A DNA stretch of 64,000 bases, taken from the NCBI RefSeq assembly GCF_015461845.1, contig NZ_JACOPW010000006.1, positions 186,001 through 250,000 on the forward strand, written 5' to 3'. The position numbers were made by a program, and so were the translations under genes. This stretch comes from Pseudomonas mucoides. GTDB lineage: Bacteria > Pseudomonadota > Gammaproteobacteria > Pseudomonadales > Pseudomonadaceae. Below, piece after piece: positions 7,621 through 17,114 of this stretch. The notes below the pieces were generated by a model that was not told where the DNA came from, did no database searches, and was given only the letters and a program-made list of their open reading frames with translations. The first letter of the stretch is position 1, and the number at the start of each line of letters is the position of its first letter.

Positions 7621-8630
7621 TACTTGACGCCCCGTGCTTGGACCAGCTGTTCAGACAGTTGATGTACGGCCATGGCGTACATCACGCTGCGGTTATAACG
7701 CGTGATCGCGTAGAAATTCTTCAGGCCCATCCAGTACTCGGGGCCATTGTCACCTTCCAGGCGGAAAGCCGTGACCGGCATATCATCGCGCAGCGCATCA
7801 TGACTTGACCACCCCAGCGCCCGCAACTCCCCTACGGTTTTAACCGGCTCGATACCCGTGGTCAAACCTTCGTCGACCTGTTCACCCCGAACATCGGCGC
7901 GGCTGACCACCGGCTCGCCGGCCTCCCACCCGTGACGCTTGAAGTAACTGGCAACGCTGCCAATGGCATCGTCCGGGTTGTTCCAGATATTGATGTGGCC
8001 GTCGCCGTCGAAGTCCACGGCATACGCGCGAAAACTGCTCGGCATGAACTGCGGCAAGCCCATGGCGCCGGCGTATGAGCCCTTGAGGGTCAACGGATCG
8101 ACCTGCTCTTCCCGGGCCAGCAGCAAGAACTCACGCAGTTCCTTGCGGAAAAACTCGGCACGGGGAGGATAGTCGAAACCCAGGGTCGACAACGCGTCGA
8201 TCACCCGGTAATTACCGGTATTACGCCCGAAAAAGGTTTCAACGCCGATGATCGAGACAATCACCTGCGCCGGTACGCCGTATTCCTGCTCGGCACGCGC
8301 CAGCACTGCTTCGTGCTGACGCCAGAAGTCCACACCACGGGCGATGCGCGCGTCAGTGATAAACATCGGCCGGTATTCGTTCCACTGCTTGACCCGTTCG
8401 GCGGGCTTCGAGATCGCGTCCAGAATCGACTGCTTGCGCTCGGCTTCGCGGAACACGCCCATGAGCTGTTCACCGGCGAAACCGTAGTCGCGGGTCATTT
8501 CACCGACGAATTCGGCCACCTGGGGTGAGCCTTCGTAATCGCCGGCCAACGCGTCCTGCGTTGTGCCAAGGATGCTTACCAGGCCGACCCATGGCGCGTA
8601 TCGAGTCACCCAGCCACGCATTACTTGCAT
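7620..8630 (-). CDS. mltB: Lytic murein transglycosylase B (SltB1-like)
   Basis: A 336-residue SLT_2-family lytic transglycosylase with catalytic Glu131 in 'GVETFFGRNTG' and the supporting 'GSYAGAMGLPQFMPSSF'. The N-terminal hydrophobic segment ends in 'DALA-GDY', a signal-peptidase I site with no lipobox Cys, so a soluble periplasmic enzyme like P. aeruginosa SltB1 is expected. The start at 8630 follows AAGGTGAAGAG and lies 17 bp after the rodA stop; an in-frame ATG at 8666 would overlap rodA. It sits in the mrdA-rodA-mltB-rlpA block. Confidence 0.92.
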   Translation of the reverse strand: MQVMRGWVTRYAPWVGLVSILGTTQDALAGDYEGSPQVAEFVGEMTRDYGFAGEQLMGVFREAERKQSILDAISKPAERVKQWNEYRPMFITDARIARGVDFWRQHEAVLARAEQEYGVPAQVIVSIIGVETFFGRNTGNYRVIDALSTLGFDYPPRAEFFRKELREFLLLAREEQVDPLTLKGSYAGAMGLPQFMPSSFRAYAVDFDGDGHINIWNNPDDAIGSVASYFKRHGWEAGEPVVSRADVRGEQVDEGLTTGIEPVKTVGELRALGWSSHDALRDDMPVTAFRLEGDNGPEYWMGLKNFYAITRYNRSVMYAMAVHQLSEQLVQARGVK

Positions 8631-8647
8631 TGAACTCTTCACCTTAT

Positions 8648-9790
8648 TCAAACCTGAGCGATCCACTTACGATGGGTATGGATCGACATCAAAACCCCAA
8701 ACGCTGACAGCAGCGTCACCAGCGAAGTTCCTCCGTAGCTAATGAACGGCAACGGCACCCCCACAACCGGCAACAGGCCACTGACCATACCGATGTTGAC
8801 GAAAACGTAAACAAAAAACGTCATGGTCAGGCTGCCCGCGAGCAATTTGCCGAACAATGTCTGCGCCTGGGCGGTAATCACCAGACCCCGTCCGATCAGC
8901 AGCAGGTAGATCAGCAGCAACGCGCAAATACCCACCAGGCCGAACTCTTCGCCCAACACCGCAATAATGAAGTCGGTGTGGCTTTCCGGCAGGAAGTCCA
9001 GGTGCGACTGGGTGCCCAGCAGCCAGCCCTTGCCGAACACACCACCGGAACCGATGGCGGCTTTCGACTGAATGATGTTCCAGCCAGTGCCCAGCGGATC
9101 ACTCTCCGGATCGAGGAACGTCAGGATTCGCTGCTTCTGGTAGTCGTGCATGATGAAAAACCACATCGCCACGGCCACAGGCACGGCCGCCGCCAGCACG
9201 CTGATGATCCAGCGCCACTTCAAGCCCCCCATAAACAGCACAAACGCACCGCCTGCCAGGATCAGCAGCGATGTCCCCAGGTCCGGTTGCCGCACGATCA
9301 GGATGAACGGCAAGCCGATCAGGAACAGACTGACCGCTACGTGCTTGAGTTGCGGCGGCAAAGTGCGCTTGGACAGGTACCAGGCGATGGTCGCCGGCAT
9401 CAGGATCTTCATGAACTCCGAGGGCTGGAAGCGGATCACACCGGGGATGTTGATCCAGCGCGTGGCGCCCATGGCGTTGTGGCCCATGACGTCTACCACC
9501 ACCAGCAACAACACGCCAAGCACATAACCGACCGGCACCCAACGCGCCATGAATCGCGGCTCGAACTGTGCGATGACGATCATCGACACCAGGCCGATGC
9601 CGAATGACGTGGCTTGCTTGGCCAGCAGGTCCCAGCTCTTTCCGCTGGCCGAATACAGCACGAACAGGCTGCCGGCGGCGAGGGTCAGCAGCAGAATCAA
9701 CAACGGGCCATCGATATGCAGGCGCTGCAACAGCGTGGCACGACGACGCATCACATCCTCACTGGAGAGCATGCGATCAAAATTATTCAT
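8648..9790 (-). CDS. rodA: Rod-shape peptidoglycan glycosyltransferase RodA
   Basis: A 380-residue SEDS-family integral membrane protein with about ten membrane segments. It polymerises lipid II into glycan strands in the elongasome with PBP2. Family signatures include 'NIPGVIRFQPSEFMKI', 'RQPDLGTSLLILAGG' and the C-terminal 'PLPFISYGGTSLV'. The start at 9790 overlaps the mrdA stop by 8 bases (ATGAATAA), indicating coupled expression with its cognate transpeptidase. Length is normal. Confidence 0.96.
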   Translation of the reverse strand: MNNFDRMLSSEDVMRRRATLLQRLHIDGPLLILLLTLAAGSLFVLYSASGKSWDLLAKQATSFGIGLVSMIVIAQFEPRFMARWVPVGYVLGVLLLVVVDVMGHNAMGATRWINIPGVIRFQPSEFMKILMPATIAWYLSKRTLPPQLKHVAVSLFLIGLPFILIVRQPDLGTSLLILAGGAFVLFMGGLKWRWIISVLAAAVPVAVAMWFFIMHDYQKQRILTFLDPESDPLGTGWNIIQSKAAIGSGGVFGKGWLLGTQSHLDFLPESHTDFIIAVLGEEFGLVGICALLLIYLLLIGRGLVITAQAQTLFGKLLAGSLTMTFFVYVFVNIGMVSGLLPVVGVPLPFISYGGTSLVTLLSAFGVLMSIHTHRKWIAQV

Positions 9791-11678
9791 CACGGGCTGT
9801 AGCCTCTGCGCTGATAGGGCTGGCGTACTCGGCTTTAAGTCGGCCGTCCTGGTCCAGGAGCCAGGCGTCCATAACTTGACGCACCACTGGCGCGGCGACC
9901 CCGGAACCGGACTCACCGTTCTCGACCATCACCGACACCACGATTTGCGGGTTGTCGGCCGGCGCGAAGCCGACAAACAAGGCGTGGTCGCGGTGGCGTT
10001 CCTGAACCTTGGAGCGATCGTACTTCTCGCCCTGCTTGATCGCGACCACCTGGGCCGTACCACTTTTGCCGGCGATCCGGTATTGCGCGCCAATCGATGC
10101 CTTGCGCGCGGTACCACGAGCGCCGTGCATTACCTGCTGCATCCCGTGGTTGACCTTGGTCCAGTCCGACGGATCGCGCAGGACGATGTCCGGCATCGGG
10201 TTTTCATCTTTCGGCTTCTCGCCTTCGACGGTCTTGGCCAGGTGCGGACGGTTCCACACACCTTTGTTAGCCACCAGCGCCGTGGCCTGGGCCAGTTGCA
10301 GCGGCGTGGACTGCATGTAGCCCTGGCCGATTCCGAGAATCAGGGTTTCACCCGGGAACCAGGCCTGGCGACGGGTCGCACGCTTCCATTCGCGGGACGG
10401 CATCAGGCCCGGTGATTCTTCGAACATGTCCAGCGAGACCTTCTGGCCAATACCGAATTTGCCCAGATACGCCGACAAGCGATCGATTCCCAGCTTGTGG
10501 GCCAGATCATAGAAGTAGGTGTCGTTGGACCGCATGATCGCCGTGTCCAGATCCACGTAGCCGTCGCCGGTACGGTTCCAGTTACGGTATTTGTGATCGT
10601 AGTTGGGCAGTTGGTAATAACCGGGATCGAACACGCGGGTCGATGCGGTGACCACCCCCGAATCCAGACCGGCAATCGCCACCGCCGGCTTGATGGTCGA
10701 GCCCGGCGGGTACAGTCCGCGCAGCACGCGGTTGAACAAAGGCCGGTCGATCGAGTCGCGCAGTTCGGAATAGGCCTTGAAGCTGATGCCGGTCACGAAC
10801 AGGTTCGGGTCGAAACTCGGCTGACTGACCATCGCCAGCACTTCGCCGGTTTTCGGGTCCAGCGCAACGACTGCACCACGGCGACCGCCGAGTGCGGCTT
10901 CGGCGGCTTCCTGCAATTTGATGTCCAGGCTCAGGACGATGTCCTTGCCGGGAATCGGATCGGTACGCTTGAGCACACGCAAAACGCGGCCCCGTGCGTT
11001 GGTTTCGACTTCCTCGTAACCCACCTGACCGTGCAGCTCAGGCTCGTAAAAGCGCTCGATGCCGGTCTTGCCGATGTGGTGGGTGCCGCTGTAATTGACC
11101 GGATCGAGAGATTTCAGCTCTTTCTCGTTGATCCGCCCCATGTACCCGACCGAGTGCGCAAAATGTGCGCCCTGCGGGTAGTGACGCACCAACTGCGCCA
11201 CCACTTCCACGCCAGGCAGACGGAACTGATTCACCGCGATCCGGGCGATTTGCTCTTCGGTCAGTTCGAACAGGATCGGCACCGGCTCGAACGGCCGGCG
11301 CCCCTGACGCATGCGTTTCTCGAAGATCACCCGGTCCTCGGGCGTCAGCTCCAGCACTTCGACGATCACGTCGAGCACTTGCTGCCAGTCGCCGGAGCGC
11401 TCGCGGGTCATGCTCAGGCTGAAGCTGGGCCGGTTATCGGCCACCACCACGCCATTGCGGTCAAAGATCAGTCCGCGCGTCGGCGGAATCGGCTGCACAT
11501 GGACACGGTTGTTTTCCGACAGGGTCGAGTGGTACTCGTACTGGATGACCTGAAGGAAATACAGCCGCGCAATCAGCACACAAATAAGCGTCACGACCGC
11601 AATGGCACCGAACACGACACGGCCACGCACCAGACGGGCGTCTTTTTCGTGGTCCTTGATACGGATCGGCTGAGACAT
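9783..11678 (-). CDS. mrdA: Penicillin-binding protein 2 (elongasome transpeptidase)
   Basis: A 631-residue class B PBP anchored by one membrane segment (about residues 20-42). The dimerisation/pedestal domain contains 'PIPPTRGLIFDRNG'; the transpeptidase domain has STIK (Ser327-Lys330), SND (384-386) and KSGTAQ (from 538). It cross-links peptidoglycan made by RodA during side-wall growth. ATG 11678 is chosen because PBP2 starts just before the basic pre-membrane stretch, and it leaves 10 bp to the rlmH stop upstream. Confidence 0.95.
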   Translation of the reverse strand: MSQPIRIKDHEKDARLVRGRVVFGAIAVVTLICVLIARLYFLQVIQYEYHSTLSENNRVHVQPIPPTRGLIFDRNGVVVADNRPSFSLSMTRERSGDWQQVLDVIVEVLELTPEDRVIFEKRMRQGRRPFEPVPILFELTEEQIARIAVNQFRLPGVEVVAQLVRHYPQGAHFAHSVGYMGRINEKELKSLDPVNYSGTHHIGKTGIERFYEPELHGQVGYEEVETNARGRVLRVLKRTDPIPGKDIVLSLDIKLQEAAEAALGGRRGAVVALDPKTGEVLAMVSQPSFDPNLFVTGISFKAYSELRDSIDRPLFNRVLRGLYPPGSTIKPAVAIAGLDSGVVTASTRVFDPGYYQLPNYDHKYRNWNRTGDGYVDLDTAIMRSNDTYFYDLAHKLGIDRLSAYLGKFGIGQKVSLDMFEESPGLMPSREWKRATRRQAWFPGETLILGIGQGYMQSTPLQLAQATALVANKGVWNRPHLAKTVEGEKPKDENPMPDIVLRDPSDWTKVNHGMQQVMHGARGTARKASIGAQYRIAGKSGTAQVVAIKQGEKYDRSKVQERHRDHALFVGFAPADNPQIVVSVMVENGESGSGVAAPVVRQVMDAWLLDQDGRLKAEYASPISAEATARDE

Positions 11679-11688
11679 GAGGGCAGAA

Positions 11689-12156
11689 CTACTTGTGGTA
11701 AGGGTGACCGGACAAGACTGTCCAGGCACGATACAGCTGTTCGCCGATCAGAATACGCACCAGCGGGTGCGGCAACGTCAACGGCGACAATGACCAGCGC
11801 TGATCGGCTCGGGCACAGACTTCCGGCGCCAGCCCTTCGGGACCGCCGACCATGAAATTCACCGTGCGCGAGTCCAGGCGCCAGCGATCGAGTTCGACCG
11901 CCAGCTGCTCGGTGCTCCAGGGCTTGCCGTGGACTTCGAGGGTGACAACACGCTCATTCGGCCCGACCTTGGCCAGCATGGCTTCGCCTTCCTGACGGAT
12001 GAAGCGCGCCACGTCGGCGTTCTTGCCACGGGTATTGAGCGGAATTTCCACCAGTTCCAGCGCCAGCTCGGACGGAAGACGCTTGGCATATTCATGCCAG
12101 CCTTCTTCCACCCACTTGGGCATCCGTGAACCGACGGCGATCAGTCGCAGTCGCAC
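11689..12156 (-). CDS. rlmH: 23S rRNA (pseudouridine-1915-N3)-methyltransferase
   Basis: A 155-residue SPOUT-class methyltransferase that modifies pseudouridine 1915 in helix 69 of 23S rRNA on assembled 70S ribosomes. The trefoil-knot SAM site is seen as 'VNFMVGGPEGLAPEV' and 'LSPLTLPHPLVRILIGEQLYRAW'. Full family length. It follows rsfS closely, both acting on the ribosome, and leads into mrdA. Confidence 0.96.
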   Translation of the reverse strand: MRLRLIAVGSRMPKWVEEGWHEYAKRLPSELALELVEIPLNTRGKNADVARFIRQEGEAMLAKVGPNERVVTLEVHGKPWSTEQLAVELDRWRLDSRTVNFMVGGPEGLAPEVCARADQRWSLSPLTLPHPLVRILIGEQLYRAWTVLSGHPYHK

Positions 12157-12165
12157 AGCGGGCCC

Positions 12166-12660
12166 TTATTGCTGGTCTTTGTTGAGCTTGATGAAATGCT
12201 CGTGGGTGTTTTCCGGGCTGTGGTGCGCGGCGCTGCCGGCACGGCTCTGCTCGGCACCCTGCCACAACCGCTCCAGGTCATAGAACTGACGAGCGCTGGC
12301 CGTCATCATGTGTACGATGACATCGTCCATATCCAGCAACACCCAGTCGCTGTCACCCTTGCCTTCTTCACCCAACGGCTTGACGCCCAGAGCCTTGACC
12401 GCCTCGCGGACCTTATCCAGCATCGCGCCGATCTGGCGGTTGGAAGTACCGGTAGCGATGATCATGAAGTCAGTGATGCTCTGCTTTTCACGAACGTCGA
12501 TCACCAGAATGTCCTGGGCCTTGACGTCTTCCAGGGCGGCTTCGGCAACCTTGACCAGTTCTTCACCGCGCAGCTCCGGCCCGGTTGGCGCCTCTACTGG
12601 CAGTGGAGCGCTTTTGAATGTGCCTTTGCGCTTTACTTTAGCTACGTCTTTGTCAGTCAT
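12166..12660 (-). CDS. rsfS: Ribosomal silencing factor RsfS
   Basis: A 164-residue protein that binds uL14 on the 50S subunit and blocks 30S joining under starvation. The RsfS/YbeB core runs from about residue 30 ('LVKVAEAALEDVKAQDILVIDV') through 'FMIIATGTSNRQ' to 'GDSDWVLLDMDDVIVHMM'. About 30 basic residues precede the core and about 30 hydrophilic residues follow it, longer than the E. coli protein. The start at 12660 excludes 14 poorly conserved codons that are also open. No strong Shine-Dalgarno is visible for either choice. Confidence 0.92.
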   Translation of the reverse strand: MTDKDVAKVKRKGTFKSAPLPVEAPTGPELRGEELVKVAEAALEDVKAQDILVIDVREKQSITDFMIIATGTSNRQIGAMLDKVREAVKALGVKPLGEEGKGDSDWVLLDMDDVIVHMMTASARQFYDLERLWQGAEQSRAGSAAHHSPENTHEHFIKLNKDQQ

Positions 12661-12731
12661 ATAAAACTCGTTTTGCTCGTATGTTCGGGGGCTTCGATAC
12701 ACGTGATCACGTGCTTGAAGCGCGCCTCTTT

Positions 12732-13454
12732 TCAGTTCGACGCACGGTAAAGTCCGTGCGCATCGATGTAGGCCAGGACCGCGTCGGGCACCAGGAAACG
12801 TACCGACTTACCGCTGGCCAGCAGTTGACGGATCTGGGTGGCGGATACCGCGAGCGGTGTCTGCCAGACGAATGCAATCTGTCCGCTCGGCCCTTTGAGG
12901 GCCAGCGGGTCGCTCACCGAGCGCGCTGCCAGCAGGTTGCGCAAGGCATCCGGCGGTTCGCTGTCGGCATCCGGGCGTTGCAGCACCAGGATGTGGCAAT
13001 GCTGGAGCAACTCTTCCCAGCGGTGCCAAGTGGGCAGGCCGCAAAATGCGTCCCAGCCCAAAAGTAGAAAAACCTGGGTCTGGGCGGCCAGTTCGGCGCG
13101 CATCAGTTCCAGGGTATCGATAGTGTAGGACGGTTTGTCCCGCTGCAATTCGCGGGCATCCACCACTAACGGTGCCACACCGGCCACCGCGCACTCGACC
13201 ATCGCCAGACGGTCTTTTGCCGACACCTGCGGCGTACCGCGATGCGGCGGCCTGGCACTGGGTGTCAGACGCAATTCATCGAGTGCCAACGACTCGGCGA
13301 CTTCCAGCGCACCGCGCAGATGGCCGATGTGCACCGGGTCGAACGTGCCGCCCAGCATGCCAATGCGCCGAGGTTGAGGCTCGTTTGCGGTGGCTGGGGC
13401 TGTCGGGTCGAGGTCGCCCAAGTCAGACCGACGCCTGGCCGCGCAACTGGCCAT
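12732..13454 (-). CDS. nadD: Nicotinate-nucleotide adenylyltransferase
   Basis: Converts nicotinate mononucleotide and ATP to deamido-NAD in NAD biosynthesis. The nucleotidyltransferase motif 'GGTFDPVHIGH' and the C-terminal 'SATQIRQLL' (ISSTxxR-type) are present. The ATG at 13454 overlaps proA by 32 bases and adds about 33 residues before the catalytic core. A later start (for example the TTG codon near 13421) would remove most of the overlap. I cannot decide from ribosome-binding sites, which are weak at both. The stop position is certain. Confidence 0.9.
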   Translation of the reverse strand: MASCAARRRSDLGDLDPTAPATANEPQPRRIGMLGGTFDPVHIGHLRGALEVAESLALDELRLTPSARPPHRGTPQVSAKDRLAMVECAVAGVAPLVVDARELQRDKPSYTIDTLELMRAELAAQTQVFLLLGWDAFCGLPTWHRWEELLQHCHILVLQRPDADSEPPDALRNLLAARSVSDPLALKGPSGQIAFVWQTPLAVSATQIRQLLASGKSVRFLVPDAVLAYIDAHGLYRASN

Positions 13455-14694
13455 CACCGACCACGATGTACTTCTCGCAGGTCAGACCTTCGAGGCCCAC
13501 CGGGCCGCGGGCGTGCAGCTTATCAGTAGAAATGCCAATCTCGGCACCCAATCCGTATTCAAAGCCATCGGCGAAGCACGTCGGGGTGTTGATCATTACC
13601 GACGATGAATCGACTTGCGCGACGAAACGCCGCGTATCGGCGAGGTTTTCGCTGACAATCGAGTCGGTGTGATGGGAGCCGTACTTATTAATATGCTCGA
13701 TGGCCTGGTCCAGCCCGTCGACCACGCGGATCGACAGAATCGGCGCCAGGTATTCGGTGGTCCAGTCTTCTTCAGTAACCGTGACCGCATCGATGATCGC
13801 CCGCGTGCGTTCGCAGCCGCGCAGTTCAACGCCTTTTTCGCGGAACTGGGCAGCCATCGACGGCAGGAAATCCTTGGCAACGGTTTGGTCCACCAGCAGC
13901 GTTTCCATCGCGCCACAGATGCCATAACGGTATGTCTTGGCGTTGAACGCGATGCGCTGGGCTTTCGCCAGGTCGGCATGCTCACTCACGTAAACGTGGC
14001 AGATCCCGTCCAGGTGCTTGATCACCGGCACGCGGGCGTCACGACTGACGCGTTCGATCAGGCCACGGCCACCACGGGGCACGATGACGTCGACGTATTC
14101 CGGCATGCTGATCAGCGCGCCAACGGCGGCACGGTCGATGGTTTCAACCACTTGCACCACGGCGGCCGGCAGTTCGGCTTCGGCCAGTCCGCGCTGGATG
14201 CAGGCGGCGATGGCACGGTTGGAATGAATGGCTTCGGAACCGCCACGCAGGATCGTCGCGTTACCGGACTTCAGGCACAGGCTGGCGGCGTCGATGGTCA
14301 CGTTCGGCCGGGATTCGTAGATGATCCCGATCACGCCCAACGGCACACGCATCTTGCCAACCTGAATACCCGACGGGCGAAAGCTCATGTCACGAATCGC
14401 GCCGACCGGGTCCGGCAATGCGGCCACCTGGCGCAAGCCGACGATCATGCCGTCGATGCGTTCCGGGGTCAGCGCCAGACGCTCCAGCAAGGCAGGTTCA
14501 AGACCATTAGCGCGACCCGCGGCCAAATCCAGTTCGTTGGCAGCCGTCAGCTCAGCGCGTGCAGCGTCCAGCGCATTGGCAGCGGCCTGCAAGGCGCGGT
14601 TTTTCTGCGCGGTGCTGGCGCAGCCGATGACGCGAGAAGCCTCGCGGGCAGCGCGACCCAGGCGGGTCATGTAGTCAAGAACGGACTCAGTCAT
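13423..14694 (-). CDS. proA: Gamma-glutamyl phosphate reductase
   Basis: A 423-residue NADPH-dependent enzyme of the aldehyde dehydrogenase superfamily that makes glutamate-5-semialdehyde for proline synthesis. Recognised by 'GVIGIIYESRPNVTIDAA', 'LKSGNATILRGGSEA' and the catalytic Cys in 'YRYGICGAMETLLVD'. Its 3' end overlaps the nadD start. It is the first gene of the leftward run; the 189 bp to the next (rightward) gene must hold divergent promoters. Confidence 0.96.
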   Translation of the reverse strand: MTESVLDYMTRLGRAAREASRVIGCASTAQKNRALQAAANALDAARAELTAANELDLAAGRANGLEPALLERLALTPERIDGMIVGLRQVAALPDPVGAIRDMSFRPSGIQVGKMRVPLGVIGIIYESRPNVTIDAASLCLKSGNATILRGGSEAIHSNRAIAACIQRGLAEAELPAAVVQVVETIDRAAVGALISMPEYVDVIVPRGGRGLIERVSRDARVPVIKHLDGICHVYVSEHADLAKAQRIAFNAKTYRYGICGAMETLLVDQTVAKDFLPSMAAQFREKGVELRGCERTRAIIDAVTVTEEDWTTEYLAPILSIRVVDGLDQAIEHINKYGSHHTDSIVSENLADTRRFVAQVDSSSVMINTPTCFADGFEYGLGAEIGISTDKLHARGPVGLEGLTCEKYIVVGDGQLRGQASV

Positions 14695-14883
14695 GGTCTG
14701 TGGTGGTCTTTGCTAAGGTCTTGGTAAAGAGTAAAGCGGCAGATTATAGCTGTCGCGTCCCGGGACTAACAGCGGTGACGGGCGGATGGTCGAAATCGAG
14801 GGCAATTTGCCGACGTTCAGCCGGGATTAAGCTGCAAATTGTTATCATCACCGCTCAATCAGCCCTGATAAACGCCGTTCATC

Positions 14884-15582
14884 ATGTCCAACCTGACTGT
14901 TCGAGCGTCCGCTTCGAGCCTGCCCACGGGGCTCCCGGATGCGTTTTTCGACCGCGACGCACAAACACTGGCCCGGGATTTACTCGGCAAAATCATCCGT
15001 CACCGGGTTGGTGACCTGTGGCTCAGCGCCCGGATTATCGAAACCGAAGCCTATTACTTCGAAGAAAAAGGCAGCCACGCCTCCCTCGGCTACACAGAAA
15101 AGCGTAAGGCTTTGTTTCTGGATGGCGGTCACATCTATATGTATTACGCCCGTGGCGGCGACTCCTTGAACTTCAGCGCTCAGGGCCCGGGCAACGCGGT
15201 ACTGATCAAATCCGCCTATCCGTGGGTCGACGAATTGAGCGGGCCGGCAAGCCTGGCGCAGATGCTGTTGAACAACCCCGACACCCAAGGCCGCCCTCGC
15301 CCGACGCAAAAGCTGTGCGCCGGACAGACATTGCTGTGCAAGGCGCTGGGTTTGAAGGTGCCGGTCTGGGATGCCAAGCGATTTGACCATGAGGTGTTGC
15401 TGGTTGAGGACGTCGGTCCGGCGCCAGCCCACGTCATTCAAACCACGCGCCTGGGGATCCCCCATGGGCGCGATGAACACTTGATGTACCGCTTCGTCGA
15501 TGCTGCTTATGCACTGTATTGCACACGGAACCCGCTGCGACGGGGGCAGGTCGAAGGTCGCGATTATTTTCTACTGTCTTGA
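14884..15582 (+). CDS. DNA-3-methyladenine glycosylase (AAG/MPG family)
   Basis: A 232-residue base-excision repair enzyme removing 3-methyladenine and related alkylated purines. Family features: 'ARDLLGKIIRH', the catalytic Glu region 'ARIIETEAYY', 'GHIYMYYARGG' and 'GPGNAVLIKSAYP'. This AAG type is unrelated to AlkA and TagI. The P. aeruginosa genome has the same gene after proA. It is rightward, single, and flanked downstream by a REP pair that probably ends the transcript. Confidence 0.9.
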   Translation: MSNLTVRASASSLPTGLPDAFFDRDAQTLARDLLGKIIRHRVGDLWLSARIIETEAYYFEEKGSHASLGYTEKRKALFLDGGHIYMYYARGGDSLNFSAQGPGNAVLIKSAYPWVDELSGPASLAQMLLNNPDTQGRPRPTQKLCAGQTLLCKALGLKVPVWDAKRFDHEVLLVEDVGPAPAHVIQTTRLGIPHGRDEHLMYRFVDAAYALYCTRNPLRRGQVEGRDYFLLS

Positions 15583-15603
15583 TGACCAGAAACCTGCAGG
15601 AGC

Positions 15604-15675
15604 GAGCCTGCTCGCGATAGCGGAGTATCAGGCGACATCTATGTCGACTGGCAGTCAGCTATCGCGAGCAGGCTC
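15604..15675. repeat. REP pair (REPIN-like), 18-bp perfect inverted repeat
   Basis: GAGCCTGCTCGCGATAGC (15604-15621) is repeated in inverse orientation at 15658-15675, separated by 36 bp. The unit is the common CTGCTCGCGA REP word of fluorescent pseudomonads. It lies between two rightward genes. Confidence 0.85.
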
Positions 15676-15756
15676 ACGCCTACAAGGGATCTGAAGTGTC
15701 TGGAAGATTGCGTTCGTCCCCCATGGGACCAATGAACATTTGATGGAGTTGTTTTT

Positions 15757-17073
15757 ATGGGCCCATGGCTCGATAGCGTGACCGGTTGGTTGACGGTCAA
15801 CCCGCAATGGCTGGCGGCGGCGGTGTTCATCGTGGCCTTTGTCGAATGCCTGGCGATTGCCGGTCTGATCGTGCCCGGTACGGTTATGTTGTTTGCCGTG
15901 GCGGTACTGGCTGGCAGCGGCGCGCTGTCGCTGAGTGAAACGTTGCTGTTAGGGTTCTTCGCTGGCGTACTGGGCGATGTCGTGTCCTACTTCATCGGTC
16001 GACATTTCCATCAAAACATTCGGCGCCTGCCGGGTTTGCGCCATCATCCGGAATGGATTGCCGGGGCCGAGGCGTATTTCCAGCGCTATGGTATTGCCAG
16101 CCTGTTGGTCGGGCGCTTCATCGGCCCCCTGCGTCCGATGCTGCCGATGGTCGCCGGCATGTTCGACATGCCCTTCCCGCGATTTTTCGCCGTCAGTCTG
16201 TTGGCTGCCGCTGGCTGGAGTGTGGCGTACCTGCTGCCCGGCTGGGCCACGGGCGCGGCGATTCGTTTGCCGTTGCCGGAAGGCTTCTGGCCGGAGGCGG
16301 GTGTTGTCGCTGGCGCCATTGCGGCCATGGTCGGCCTGAGCATCACCAGCAGCATGCGCCGCCATCGCAAGGCGACGATGTTGATTGCCGGGATGAGCTT
16401 TCTGATTCTGCTGGGACTGTTTATTGGCTATCCGCACCTGACCGCGCTCGATCAGGGCGTCATGACCCTGGTACAGGAACACCGCAGCCCGATGCTCGAT
16501 GAAGTGGCCGTGCTCTTCACGCTGATCGGTGAGTTCCGCAACATGCTGGTGTTCAGTGGCTTGCTGGTCGCGCTTCTGCTGATCGCTCGGCAATGGCGAC
16601 AGGCGATTTTCGCTGGCAGCACCCTGCTTGTCACCGCTCTAGGCAACACGTTCACCAAGCAATTTTTCGCCCGTATACGCCCGGAAGTGCTGAGCGATCC
16701 GCTGACCAGCTACAGCATGCCAAGCGGTCATGCCTCCGGCGCCTTCGCGTTATTCCTGACCCTCGCCGTACTGGCCGGTCGCGGCCAACCGCCGCGAATG
16801 CGCCTGACCTGGTTGCTGCTGGGATGTTTGCCCGCGCTGGCGATTGCCCTGTCGCGGGTGTACCTGGGCGCGCATTGGCCGACGGATGTACTGGCCGGCG
16901 CGATGCTGGCGGCGTGCGTGTGTGCAGCGAGCTTGTGGGTGAGCCAGCGTCAGGCGCCGCTAAACGCCATGCCGCCTAAAGTCTGGTGGCTGGTGCTGCC
17001 AGCGCTGATGGTTTTGTTTGCGTTCTTCGCGTTACGGCATTTACCGCATGCGATGTTGCGGTATGCGTACTGA
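15757..17073 (+). CDS. DedA-PAP2 fusion membrane protein
   Basis: A 438-residue inner-membrane protein joining two families. Residues 1 to about 190 are DedA-like ('IAGLIVPGTVMLF', 'GDVVSYFIGRHF', 'LVGRFIGPLRPMLPMVAGM'), a fold linked to flipping of undecaprenyl phosphate and phospholipids. Residues about 200-438 are a PAP2 phosphatase with 'KQFFARIRP', 'PSGHASG' and 'SRVYLGAHWPTD', the full three-motif active site. A joint role in undecaprenyl pyrophosphate dephosphorylation and lipid-carrier recycling is plausible but inferred. A separate stand-alone DedA protein lies at 33075-33731. Confidence 0.88.
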   Translation: MGPWLDSVTGWLTVNPQWLAAAVFIVAFVECLAIAGLIVPGTVMLFAVAVLAGSGALSLSETLLLGFFAGVLGDVVSYFIGRHFHQNIRRLPGLRHHPEWIAGAEAYFQRYGIASLLVGRFIGPLRPMLPMVAGMFDMPFPRFFAVSLLAAAGWSVAYLLPGWATGAAIRLPLPEGFWPEAGVVAGAIAAMVGLSITSSMRRHRKATMLIAGMSFLILLGLFIGYPHLTALDQGVMTLVQEHRSPMLDEVAVLFTLIGEFRNMLVFSGLLVALLLIARQWRQAIFAGSTLLVTALGNTFTKQFFARIRPEVLSDPLTSYSMPSGHASGAFALFLTLAVLAGRGQPPRMRLTWLLLGCLPALAIALSRVYLGAHWPTDVLAGAMLAACVCAASLWVSQRQAPLNAMPPKVWWLVLPALMVLFAFFALRHLPHAMLRYAY

Positions 17074-17074
17074 A

Positions 17075-17105
17075 GTAGCAGCCTCGCAGGCTCGGCAGTT
17101 GCTAC
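17075..17105. repeat. Nested palindrome between convergent genes
   Basis: GTAGCA (17075-17080) pairs with TGCTAC (17100-17105), enclosing GCCTCGCAGGC (17081-17091), itself a short hairpin. It sits between the DedA-PAP2 gene and the oppositely oriented Lon-N-domain gene and resembles a REP-class stop structure. Confidence 0.5.
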
Positions 17106-17114
17106 AGGTGCGAT

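Noticed and set aside
6448..7662. Rightward open frame of about 400 codons opposite rlpA
   Set aside because: RlpA on the minus strand has a lipobox, double-psi barrel and SPOR domain; the opposite frame shows no motif.
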